The position numbers and the translations under genes are program-made. From Pseudolysinimonas_A sp039912695 (lineage in GTDB: Bacteria; Actinomycetota; Actinomycetes; Actinomycetales; Microbacteriaceae): 64,000 nucleotides of DNA. The stretch lies in NCBI RefSeq assembly GCF_039912695.1, contig NZ_JBDSPJ010000022.1, positions 1-64,000 on the forward strand, written 5' to 3'. Of the stretch, positions 50,807-59,302 are shown in pieces. Position 1 is the first letter of the stretch; each line of letters begins with the position of its first letter. The notes below the pieces were generated by a model. That model made no database searches, was not told where the DNA came from, and worked only from the letters and a program-made list of their open reading frames with translations.

Positions 50807-51925
50807 ATGAAGGTGGGCGTCCCGGCCGAGGTCAAGAACAACGAGTACCGCGTCGCCATCACGCCGTCGGGGGTGCATGATCTGGTTGCACGCGGCCATG
50901 AAGTGCTGATCCAACAGGGCGCGGGCCTGGGGTCCTCGATCAGTGACGACGACTACCGGGGCGCCGGAGCCGGGATCGCGAAGACGGCCGCCGAGGTCTG
51001 GGATGCTGCCGATCTCCTGCTCAAGGTCAAGGAGCCGATCGAGAGTGAGTACCCCCACTTTCGCACCGACCTCGTGCTCTTCACCTACCTCCACCTCGCG
51101 GCCGAGGCGCCGCTCACTACGGCGCTCGTCGATGCCGGCGTCACGGCAATCGCCTACGAGACCGTGCAACTTGCCAACCGGGCGCTTCCGCTGCTGGCTC
51201 CGATGAGCGAGGTGGCCGGACGGCTCGCCCCGATCGTGGGCGCCAACGCGATGCTGCGCTCGGCCGGCGGACCGGGACTGCTGGTGCCCGGAGTTGCCGG
51301 CACCCGACCTGCGAACGTCGTCGTCATTGGCGCAGGTGTCGCCGGCACTAACGCCGTTGCGCTGAGCGTCGGACTGGGCGCCCAAGTCACGGTGCTCGAC
51401 ACCAACATCCAGCGGCTTCGCGAAATGGATGACGACTACGCGGGGCGAATCATCACGATCGCCTCCAACGCCTTCGAGATCGAACGAGCCGTGCTCGCTG
51501 CCGACCTGGTCATTGGAGCGGTTCTGGTGCCGGGCGCTAAGGCCCCCAAACTCGTCAGCAACGCGCTGGTCGCCCGGATGAAACCGGGGAGCGTTCTCGT
51601 CGACATTGCCGTCGACCAGGGCGGATGCTTCGAGGACACCCGGCCGACGACGCACGCCGACCCGACGTACGCGGTGCACGGCTCGATCTTCTACTGCGTC
51701 GCGAACATGCCGGGCGCCGTTGCCCATACTTCGACCTACGCGCTGACCAACGCGACCCTCCCCTACGTGCGAGCCATCGCCGACTCCGGGTGGCGGGATG
51801 CGCTGCGCGCCGACCCCGCTCTCGCACTGGGGCTGAACGTGCATGCCGGCCACGTCGTCAATAGCGCTGTCGCGACAGCGCACGGACTCGACGCGACTCC
51901 GCTCGAGAGCGCCCTCGCGAACTAG
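50807..51925 (+). CDS. ald: Alanine dehydrogenase
   Basis: A 372-residue NAD-dependent enzyme that interconverts alanine and pyruvate plus ammonia. Motifs: VGVPAEVKNNEYRVAITPSGV at the start, LLLKVKEPIESEY (catalytic Lys), FTYLHLAAE (His), the Rossmann VVIGAGVAGTNAVALSVGLGAQVTVLD and VDIAVDQGGCFEDTRPTTHADPTY (motif read). Divergent from the Pot importer and near two aminotransferases, so it may recycle alanine nitrogen. Its stop overlaps the FtsK-like gene in CTAG. Confidence 0.96.
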   Translation: MKVGVPAEVKNNEYRVAITPSGVHDLVARGHEVLIQQGAGLGSSISDDDYRGAGAGIAKTAAEVWDAADLLLKVKEPIESEYPHFRTDLVLFTYLHLAAEAPLTTALVDAGVTAIAYETVQLANRALPLLAPMSEVAGRLAPIVGANAMLRSAGGPGLLVPGVAGTRPANVVVIGAGVAGTNAVALSVGLGAQVTVLDTNIQRLREMDDDYAGRIITIASNAFEIERAVLAADLVIGAVLVPGAKAPKLVSNALVARMKPGSVLVDIAVDQGGCFEDTRPTTHADPTYAVHGSIFYCVANMPGAVAHTSTYALTNATLPYVRAIADSGWRDALRADPALALGLNVHAGHVVNSAVATAHGLDATPLESALAN

Positions 51926-54615
51926 TCCCAAACGGCGCGCCGGGTGCGACCGTGCTCGACCAGCCACACTTCGCCGGGGCCCAGCGGCGGCGGCATCTCG
52001 CGGGACCGGGTAATCGACCTGTGCTCCGACACCCCGCATTCATGCAGCACGATCGGCAGGTCGCGTCGGGCGCGGGCGAGTTCTGCCCAGTCCGACTGCC
52101 AGCCGTCGGGATCGCCGAGCAGCACCACCTGTTGCGCCGCGATCACGAGGCTCGCGTCGGCCGGCTCGCCGATCACCCTCACCCTCACGACATCCGCATC
52201 CCAACGACCGGCGAGAGCGCGCGGCCGGGTGGATACGACGGCCAGTTCTCCTGACACGGGCAGGCGGATGCGCACGGGCGACTCGACCGGCACCGCGCGA
52301 CGTGGCGCGGGTGAGGGACGCGCAACCTGAACCGCGGCTCCCTGCCAGGTACCCGCGCCGGCGAGGGCGCGGGAGTCGTACGACGCGGGATCACCGCCCG
52401 CGAGCAGATGCTCCTCGCGCGATGCCAGGCGCAGCAGGAGTCGCGACACGAAGAGCGGACCGAGGGCGTGCAACGGTCCGGTCAGGCGGCGTGCCGAAGC
52501 GACAACCCGAGTGCCGCGCTGAGTAGCCTCGCGCAGCAGTCGGGCGACCAGCTCGGTCAACTCGACGGAGTGATCGGCGCCGCACCGCGCCAGCACCAGA
52601 TCGAGGTCATCGAGCAGAAGGACGCCCCCGCGTGACGCCACCGCGGGGTCGACCAGCGCCTGCCACAACGCCACCGGATCGGAGGGAAGCCACTGGGCGG
52701 CGCCCTGAGCGCCCGCGGCGATCGATTCCAGAGTCGTCGTCGCCCCCGATCCCGGTGCGCCCAACACCAGAAGGTGACCATGGCGGGGCTCGAGGGCGGC
52801 AACCGGCTGCCGCTGTTCGGCGGGCAGATCCCGAAGTCCGAACGGGATGCCCTCGGTCGCGGCGGGGAGGGCGTCGTGTGCGATGACGGGAGGGAGCGGA
52901 TCGGTCCACGGCCTGAAGGCAACCGACGGGACAGTTGCCGCCGCGATCCGCGACACGTCGTCTGGCACCGCAATCGCCAGCTGCACGAGACGCTCTTGCC
53001 CGGCGCCGTCGATGACGATCGCCCGTCCCTTCGGCGTCACGGGCAGTCGGGCTGCGGCATCCGATCCGATTAAGCCGATGCTGTCGCCCCGGTCCGAAAC
53101 ACGCAGCGCGATGCGCACGGCAACGTTGGCGAGCACGGCATCCCGCACGATTCCGGCCGGTCGCTGGGTACACAGGATGAGATGAAGGCCCAGCGAGCGA
53201 CCGCGGGCTGCCAGATCGGCAAACAGCCCGTGCAACTCGGGACGGTCGGTGACGACTGCAGCGAACTCATCGACGACCACGACGAGACGGGCCAGCGTGC
53301 CGGCGGGAAGTTCGTCAATCGACCGAGCCGCTGCGCCAGCGAGCACCCGCTCGCGGCGCAGAACCTCGGCGCGCAGTGACTCCATCGCCCGGCCGGCGAG
53401 CCGACCATCGAGATCGCTCAGGGTCCCCAGCACATGCGGCAACTTCTCGAGCGGGGCAAAAGCGGCTCCGCCCTTGAAGTCGACCAGCACGAAAGCGACC
53501 TCGTCGGCAGACCGACCTGACGCCATCCCGAGCACCCACGAGACGAGCAGTTCGCTCTTGCCCGAACCTGTCGTGCCCGCGACCACCGCGTGCGGACCCT
53601 CGGTGACGAGATCGAGCAGGAAGACGCCGGTGTCGTCACAGCCCAGCGGTGCCGTGAGTCCCGGGCCCGCAGGTGCGGCCGTCAACAGATCGGCAAGGAC
53701 GACCTGCTCAGGCAACGCGCGGGACGGCGAGCGAATGCCGCGGGCATCGGCCGTCTCGGCCAGGCGGAGTGCGACCTTCCGCGCACCGGCTGCCGTCATG
53801 GTGTCAGCGCCCGGCGCGTCGACGATCACTCCTGCGACGGCGGCGGTGCGGTGACCTGGAACGCTGTGACCCGCGCCGTGGCCCGCGCCGTGACCCGCGC
53901 TCCAGTCGATGGCGGTGACCCGGCCGTCGACGGCGAACGAGAACCGCTGGTCGGGGCCGTCGCGCACCTCGTGCGGAAGTGCGCGCGCCCAGGTCTCGCC
54001 GCGTGGCGCGGTCACGATGGTTGAAACCGGGGAGAGGCGGGCGGCGAGGCGGATTGCGATCAACCGGGCCGCAGCCGCCGCGACGACCCCGAATCCGACG
54101 ACCTCAATCCCGCCCGTAACATCACGAACGATTGACGCTCCCGCGACCCAGGCGGCCTCCTCTCGCAGGGCGTCGGACTCCGGCGAACGAGTCCCGCGTG
54201 TTCCGTCACCCAGCACGATCCCACTCGGGGCATTCCCCCGCCCGATCGCGAGCTCGAGCGGGCCGTCTGCCGACGACATCCACACCGGCGTTGTCGAAGC
54301 AAAACCTCGCAGTCGCTGGCGTTCCGCATCATGGGCCTCGCGCACCTGGTCTCGCACCGCCGCGAGTGTCGAGGCCTGGTGCCCAACGGCTGCTCGCCGC
54401 GTTTTTGCGCGCTGACGTCGCCCGTCGAGCATCGAAGCCCCCGCGATCACCGGGCCCAGCACCGCCATCAGCAACATGTATGGCGAACCGGTCACCGCAA
54501 ACAGAACCCCCGCGACAACTAACGGCGCGAGGGTGGCCACGAGCGGGAACCCGGCGCGCGGCAGTTCGGGCGACTCGACGGGCAACGGGATGCGAATGGC
54601 CGGCGGCTCGATCAT
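51922..54615 (-). CDS. EccC-like FtsK/SpoIIIE ATPase
   Basis: An 897-residue membrane ATPase. Two adjacent N-terminal helices (about 24-63) and an EssC/EccC-type central region are followed by a first FtsK domain with Walker A GTTGSGKSEL (about 345), DFKGGAAFAPLEKLPHVLG and Walker B LVVVVDEFAAV, and a second ATPase domain (about 610-790) whose P-loop is GAPGSGATT, with Ala where Lys is needed, but with Walker B VLLLDDLDLVL. EccC motors drive type VII secretion; the second domain of such proteins is often degenerate. ATG 54615; a TTG 7 codons earlier is in frame. A GHGA triple repeat (53868-53903) lies near residue 240. Confidence 0.9.
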   Translation of the reverse strand: MIEPPAIRIPLPVESPELPRAGFPLVATLAPLVVAGVLFAVTGSPYMLLMAVLGPVIAGASMLDGRRQRAKTRRAAVGHQASTLAAVRDQVREAHDAERQRLRGFASTTPVWMSSADGPLELAIGRGNAPSGIVLGDGTRGTRSPESDALREEAAWVAGASIVRDVTGGIEVVGFGVVAAAAARLIAIRLAARLSPVSTIVTAPRGETWARALPHEVRDGPDQRFSFAVDGRVTAIDWSAGHGAGHGAGHSVPGHRTAAVAGVIVDAPGADTMTAAGARKVALRLAETADARGIRSPSRALPEQVVLADLLTAAPAGPGLTAPLGCDDTGVFLLDLVTEGPHAVVAGTTGSGKSELLVSWVLGMASGRSADEVAFVLVDFKGGAAFAPLEKLPHVLGTLSDLDGRLAGRAMESLRAEVLRRERVLAGAAARSIDELPAGTLARLVVVVDEFAAVVTDRPELHGLFADLAARGRSLGLHLILCTQRPAGIVRDAVLANVAVRIALRVSDRGDSIGLIGSDAAARLPVTPKGRAIVIDGAGQERLVQLAIAVPDDVSRIAAATVPSVAFRPWTDPLPPVIAHDALPAATEGIPFGLRDLPAEQRQPVAALEPRHGHLLVLGAPGSGATTTLESIAAGAQGAAQWLPSDPVALWQALVDPAVASRGGVLLLDDLDLVLARCGADHSVELTELVARLLREATQRGTRVVASARRLTGPLHALGPLFVSRLLLRLASREEHLLAGGDPASYDSRALAGAGTWQGAAVQVARPSPAPRRAVPVESPVRIRLPVSGELAVVSTRPRALAGRWDADVVRVRVIGEPADASLVIAAQQVVLLGDPDGWQSDWAELARARRDLPIVLHECGVSEHRSITRSREMPPPLGPGEVWLVEHGRTRRAVWD
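53868..53903 (-). repeat. Three tandem 12-bp repeats in the FtsK-like gene
   Basis: CCCGCGCCGTGG, CCCGCGCCGTGA and a diverged third copy encode GHGAGHGAGHS in the FtsK-like ATPase ahead of the first P-loop. In-frame unit length. Confidence 0.6.
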
Positions 54616-54649
54616 CGGTCCAGGGTCGGACCTCAACGGTTGCCGCGAA

Positions 54650-54671
54650 CCCCCGGCTCTGCGACCGGGGG
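54650..54671 (-). other. GC-rich hairpin between FHA and FtsK-like genes
   Basis: CCCCCGG (54650-54656) and CCGGGGG (54665-54671) pair perfectly around an 8-nt loop CTCTGCGA. It sits in the 87-bp spacer, the only sizeable gap in the locus. There is no U-run, so termination is uncertain; it may be an attenuating or processing stem that lowers FtsK-like output. Confidence 0.55.
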
Positions 54672-54702
54672 CCGGGGTGAGTCAGGGGGTGGGTGGGGAG
54701 GA

Positions 54703-55593
54703 CTAACTCACGACGAAAAATTGGTCGCCGATATCGACTCGCGTCCCGCGAACGACAAAGTACCGACGTCCGGGTTCACAGCGCCTCGGGTCGGCGTCGG
54801 GCTGGCGCACGGTCGACCCGTTCGTCGAGAAACGGTCGCTCACCCAGAACCGACCGCTGTCTTGACCGAACTCGAGGTGAGTCTTCGAAACCGATTTTCC
54901 GGCGTCGAAGATCGACACCAACTGGTCGACGAACTCGCCCGGTTGGGACGAGGGGTTGCGGCCGACAAGTCCCGCGCCCACGGCCGTGATGCTCTCACCC
55001 GTGCTGAACTGCAACACGAAGCGTTGCTCAAGCGACCTCGGTGCCGAGACGCGAGTGGCCTCCAGGTCGGAACGGCCCTCGTGGGACCCTTCTCCCCCGA
55101 CCTCGGCCGCGCCCCCGACACCTCCGACGCCCCCGCCCCAGGGGAACGGGTCAGGCACTTTGCGCAACGACTTCTTCGCGAGCACGATCGGAGGAACAGA
55201 TCGACGCGGCGCGCCGTCATCGACCTCGGGTTCGGACTCGATGTCGGCCTCGTCGACCGCGGGCTCGCCGCCCGGAGGAGGGGTCATACCGGGTTCAACG
55301 AGTGCCGCGGATTCGGCTGCCGCGGGTGCACCAGGTGCTGGCGTCAGACTGAGGACAAAACCGCATTCGCCGCAAAAGACATCCTCGTCAGAAATCGGTT
55401 CGCCGCACTGCGGGCAGCGCACGATGTTCTCAACACTCACTGCTGCGCCAGGCGCCGCATCTGGCTCTGACCGGGTTTCGATCGGCACCGCCGGGACGCT
55501 GTGCGTCGTCGCATCGGCGCTCACGGCTCGACCACATTCGCCGCAGAACAGGGCGCCATCGGGAAGCGCCGTGTCGCAGAACGTGCAGGTCAC
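54703..55593 (-). CDS. Zinc-ribbon and FHA-domain protein
   Basis: A 296-residue protein. Two zinc ribbons (CTFCDTALPDGALFCGECG at 3-21; CPQCGE...CGECG at about 59-78), an acidic Pro/Glu linker (about 85-145) and a C-terminal FHA domain (about 195-285) with GLVGRNP, SVSKTHLEF and STNGSTV, the phosphothreonine-binding Arg, Ser-x-x-His and Asn positions. It should read Thr phosphorylation by a kinase not present in the window. GTG start overlaps the transglutaminase-like stop by 4 nt. Confidence 0.9.
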   Translation of the reverse strand: MTCTFCDTALPDGALFCGECGRAVSADATTHSVPAVPIETRSEPDAAPGAAVSVENIVRCPQCGEPISDEDVFCGECGFVLSLTPAPGAPAAAESAALVEPGMTPPPGGEPAVDEADIESEPEVDDGAPRRSVPPIVLAKKSLRKVPDPFPWGGGVGGVGGAAEVGGEGSHEGRSDLEATRVSAPRSLEQRFVLQFSTGESITAVGAGLVGRNPSSQPGEFVDQLVSIFDAGKSVSKTHLEFGQDSGRFWVSDRFSTNGSTVRQPDADPRRCEPGRRYFVVRGTRVDIGDQFFVVS

Positions 55594-57899
55594 CGTTGCT
55601 TCGCCTCTCGCCGGAACAGACTGCGAACACTATATGCACCGAGCGAGCGAACCGAGACGAGTGCGCGAAGGCGCTGCCGGCGCGTGAGACCCTGATCGAG
55701 CGTGAGGCGAAGATCAGCAACTGTGTCCCACACTCGATGGGCATCGACAGACTCCGCCTGCTCGGGCGCGAACACGGCACGGTCGGCTACCGCTGCCAGG
55801 ACGCGCGACGGCAGGCCTCCGGCAACCGCGGCCAACTCGGAACGCGTCGCCGCCGGGGGCGGGTTGAATCCGTGATCGACGACGGCGTCAGCGAACTCAT
55901 CCCAGCCGCCGCTAATTCGTTGCACGACCGTCGGCGCGGTGCGACGCAGTCGTCGGCGGCGTGCCTTGGCCGCGATGATGACGAGGAATGGGGCCAGGAG
56001 AACTCCGGCGGCCAACAGGGTGATTCCCGTGACCCGCGCGACCGTGAGCAGGGCGACGAGCAGCGGATCGAGCGCATCGGGAGTGTCCTGGGCACTGTCG
56101 GGAGCGGACTGATCCACCTGCTGATCGGGACGGTCCGGGGGCGGCGGCACGACCGACGGAGGACGGGCCACCTGGCTCTGCTCCTCGGGAACCACGGCGG
56201 GAATCGGGCGATCTTGCGGGACCGGGTTCACGGCAACCCAGCCGTACTGCGCAGTGTCGACTTCGATCCAGGCCGTGACGTCGGCGCCGGTGACCACGCC
56301 GTTCTGCGGAGCGAAGCCGAAAACCACGCGGGCCGGAAATCCGAGCTGCCGTGCCATTAGAGCGGCCGCGACGGCGTATTGCTCGGCATCGCCGATCATC
56401 TGCGGCGCCGTCACCAACTCCGCGATGCGGTCTGCGGCATGCCCCGATCGGCTCGACGGCTCGTCAGGGCTCAGCCCGTGGCTGATGTAACCATCGGTGC
56501 GCAGCGCCGCCAGCATCGCGAGAAGTCGGTCACCGGGCGAGGAGAGCAGCCGCACTTTGTCTTCGAGGTAGAGCGAGAGCTCCTCGGGGAGTCCCTGCAC
56601 GCGCGGCACGACCGCATCCCCGGGTGAGGCGTCGGCGAGGCTCGCCTCGGCCGGCTGGTCTGGGATGACGGCGTGCAATCGATAGGAATCCCCCGAAGAC
56701 AACCCGGTTAGCACGGCGGCCGTCCCGGAGGAGGCGTTGTAGCGGAACGAGTCGGCACGCGACGCCGCGTCGGCACCGCCAAAGTCGATCGACGAGAAGT
56801 CACCGACGGTCGGAACCCAGACTCCGCTGTAGTTCTCGATCTCAACGTTCACATCGACCGGCTTACCCGCGACTGCCGACTGGTCGACGGCTTGCGGGAT
56901 GCGCACAAAGGTGCCGGAGGCGCTGTCGACGGCGGCACTTCCCACGGCATAGACGACGCCGTCGTAGCTGTCGAGAGTCGCAATACGCACCAGCGCGCCG
57001 TCGGGAAGACCCTGAACGCGCATCATGACCTGGTCGGCGCGGTCCTCGCGGAGGTAGCGACGAAAGCCAGCCAGCGGGCTGGGATAATTGCGCGGATCGA
57101 AGGGCTGCTCGATCGCGGTGCGCAGCACATCCCGACCCCCGGTGACGGGTGCGATGAGGGTCGCACCGACCGATGATGCCGCCGCGATAGCGAGGATGAC
57201 ACCCCCGGCAACGATCGTGCGCACGCCGAGGACGCCGTCACCAGCCGTCTCGAGCGGGCGGCCGGCGGCATCCGGTGTCGCCCGTGCCAGCGCGCGGATC
57301 GCCTCGCGTCGGCGGCGCCAGCGGCGCCAGATGAGGAAGGTCAAGACGGTGACGAGCATGCCCAGGGCGAGCGGGACCGGCCAGAGCGGCTCGGCGGAGC
57401 CGAAAGCGATCGCGACCAGAAAGGCAACCACCGGCGCAATCACGGCGAGCTCGCCGAACCGGGCGCGCAACGCGACGCTGATACCCACGACCGTTGTCGT
57501 GAGGAGCAGCACAAAGGCGGGCACCAAGAGAGCCTGGTAGGCGCCAACCGGCAGGGTGATGGTGAGTAGCTGCTTCCAGCCGAGGGCTACCCCGCCCAAA
57601 AGGTCGGCCAGACCGCCGAGGCTCGGCAGGACACCGGCGATGGCGCGAGCGGGCACGGCGAGCTGCACACCGCTCAGCAGGAAGACCGCGAACGTCGCCG
57701 CCACAACGACGTACGACGGCCACCGGAAGCGTGCTCCCAGCGCAGCGACCAGGGTGCCGCCAATCAGAGCACCGACGACCAGGATGACGAACCGCACATC
57801 CCGATAGACCGGCCAGAAGGCGGCCGCCGCAATCGCGGTCATTACCCAGATCAGGACGACGCTGAGAATCGTCGACCCGACGGTGCGCGGCGGCCTCAT
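55590..57899 (-). CDS. Transglutaminase-like membrane protein, catalytically dead
   Basis: A 769-residue TgpA-type protein. About six or seven N-terminal helices (1-230), a large extracellular part with the transglutaminase core at about 480-565, a late helix (about 625-655) and a cytoplasmic tail. The core aligns well, but all three catalytic positions are changed: Cys to Ala505 (GDAEQYA for GxCEQFA), His to Thr542 (DVTAWIEV for DAHAWxEV) and Asp to Asn558 (WVAVNPVP for WVxxDPTP). It can hardly be a peptidase or transamidase; a scaffold or binding role is likely. ATG overlaps the DUF58 stop by 4 nt. Confidence 0.9.
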   Translation of the reverse strand: MRPPRTVGSTILSVVLIWVMTAIAAAAFWPVYRDVRFVILVVGALIGGTLVAALGARFRWPSYVVVAATFAVFLLSGVQLAVPARAIAGVLPSLGGLADLLGGVALGWKQLLTITLPVGAYQALLVPAFVLLLTTTVVGISVALRARFGELAVIAPVVAFLVAIAFGSAEPLWPVPLALGMLVTVLTFLIWRRWRRRREAIRALARATPDAAGRPLETAGDGVLGVRTIVAGGVILAIAAASSVGATLIAPVTGGRDVLRTAIEQPFDPRNYPSPLAGFRRYLREDRADQVMMRVQGLPDGALVRIATLDSYDGVVYAVGSAAVDSASGTFVRIPQAVDQSAVAGKPVDVNVEIENYSGVWVPTVGDFSSIDFGGADAASRADSFRYNASSGTAAVLTGLSSGDSYRLHAVIPDQPAEASLADASPGDAVVPRVQGLPEELSLYLEDKVRLLSSPGDRLLAMLAALRTDGYISHGLSPDEPSSRSGHAADRIAELVTAPQMIGDAEQYAVAAALMARQLGFPARVVFGFAPQNGVVTGADVTAWIEVDTAQYGWVAVNPVPQDRPIPAVVPEEQSQVARPPSVVPPPPDRPDQQVDQSAPDSAQDTPDALDPLLVALLTVARVTGITLLAAGVLLAPFLVIIAAKARRRRLRRTAPTVVQRISGGWDEFADAVVDHGFNPPPAATRSELAAVAGGLPSRVLAAVADRAVFAPEQAESVDAHRVWDTVADLRLTLDQGLTRRQRLRALVSVRSLGAYSVRSLFRREAKQR

Positions 57900-59302
57900 G
57901 CGACCGCCGCGCTGCGGGCGAGGGCGATCCGAAGGTCTTCGAGATAGCCGATCGTCAGCACACTCAGGCCAGCAATCCGGCGGAAACCGGGCACGGCTTC
58001 CGGGTTGCAGACGATCGCGACAACCGAGACATCAACGGCGAACGAGTTCGAGGCCGCCCGCAGCTCGGTCGCCGTCACGAGCGAACCGCAGACCAGGAAG
58101 GCGACCGAGATTCCGGCGCTGGTTTCGGCGGCGATGCGCCCGACATCCCGAAGTCCGAGTGCTGCCGACGAGGCATCCACGACGGCGAGGTCGTCGAGCA
58201 GTCGCGCGGGCACCAGAGTCGACAGCGACCGCACGGCATACGTGCGCCGTTTGGCAAAGTCGGGAGTGACGGTGGAGACAACCACCGACACCGTGCGGCC
58301 GTCGCGGATGGCGCGCACTCCGAGCGAGCCGGCGACACTCACGGCAAGTTCGAACTCGACCTCGCTCGCGTAGTCGGAGGTGGCCAGCGACAGCGCAACG
58401 ACGAGGTGACTCCGTCGAGTTTCTTCGAACTGCCGCACCATGTAAGTGCCGGTCTTGGCGGTGGACTTCCAGTGGATGTAGCGACGCTCATCCCCGACCT
58501 GGTACTCACGCAACGAGTGGAACGCGACATCGGACGAGGTGAGGTCTTTCGTGGTCGCGCCTTCGAGGTCGCGGATCAACCCGGTGCTGGTCGAGGGAAC
58601 GCCGATCGTTCGCGGGTGCACGACGAGTTCCGTCGTGTCGGTCCAGATCAGCTCTCGCCGCACAAGACCGATCGGGTCGGCGCGCACGGTACGAACCGGG
58701 CCAACCGGGATGACGCCGCGGTGAAGCGTCGGGATGGCGAAGTCGTTTGTGAACTGGGCGTGCGCTTTGAGACTGGGCATCGCCAATTCGGCCAGGCCGT
58801 CGCCGACCGGCACCTCAACCTTCACGCCCAGCACGCGTCGACCCGTCGGGTTGTGAAGGGTGACGGCACCCAGAGCGGGCTCGCCGACAATCACGCGACG
58901 GTGCACGAGCGAGAGCGTCACTCGAAACGGGGAGCGCCCGATCAGGTACAGCGCCGCGATGACTACGAGCACAACGCCTGCCCACCCGACGACAACGAGT
59001 TCGAGCCAACCGAGCCCATATCCGAACGCGAACGCGGCCGGGATGACACCCACCATGACCCAGCCGAGCGGTGTCACAACGGCGGTCACGCGCGAGCCGA
59101 TCCGCGCCGCCAACGCTCCGGCGATCGTCAAGAACCGTACGACGGCGACAACGAAATCAGCGAGCACACCGGTGCGCGCCCCGACGATGCGGGAGCGAAT
59201 GTTGGTCGGCCCAGAGACCCCGGTGCCGACGGGAGGCTCGGCGCGAATGGCGCTCGCGGTGCGCGGACGCCGAGCGGAACGACCCGGTGCGGGAGTGCTC
59301 AC
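57896..59302 (-). CDS. DUF58 membrane protein
   Basis: A 468-residue protein with two or three N-terminal helices (about 45-120) and a C-terminal DUF58/vWA-like domain, hallmark EYQVGDERRYIHWKSTAKTG followed by VRQFEE. DUF58 proteins partner with MoxR ATPases in envelope assembly and stress systems. GTG start overlaps the MoxR stop by 4 nt; its stop overlaps the next start by 4 nt. Confidence 0.93.
   Translation of the reverse strand: MSTPAPGRSARRPRTASAIRAEPPVGTGVSGPTNIRSRIVGARTGVLADFVVAVVRFLTIAGALAARIGSRVTAVVTPLGWVMVGVIPAAFAFGYGLGWLELVVVGWAGVVLVVIAALYLIGRSPFRVTLSLVHRRVIVGEPALGAVTLHNPTGRRVLGVKVEVPVGDGLAELAMPSLKAHAQFTNDFAIPTLHRGVIPVGPVRTVRADPIGLVRRELIWTDTTELVVHPRTIGVPSTSTGLIRDLEGATTKDLTSSDVAFHSLREYQVGDERRYIHWKSTAKTGTYMVRQFEETRRSHLVVALSLATSDYASEVEFELAVSVAGSLGVRAIRDGRTVSVVVSTVTPDFAKRRTYAVRSLSTLVPARLLDDLAVVDASSAALGLRDVGRIAAETSAGISVAFLVCGSLVTATELRAASNSFAVDVSVVAIVCNPEAVPGFRRIAGLSVLTIGYLEDLRIALARSAAVA

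Noticed and set aside
50654..52039. Minus-strand open frame of 461 codons
   Set aside because: Antisense to alanine dehydrogenase; composition typical of shadow frames in GC-rich genes.
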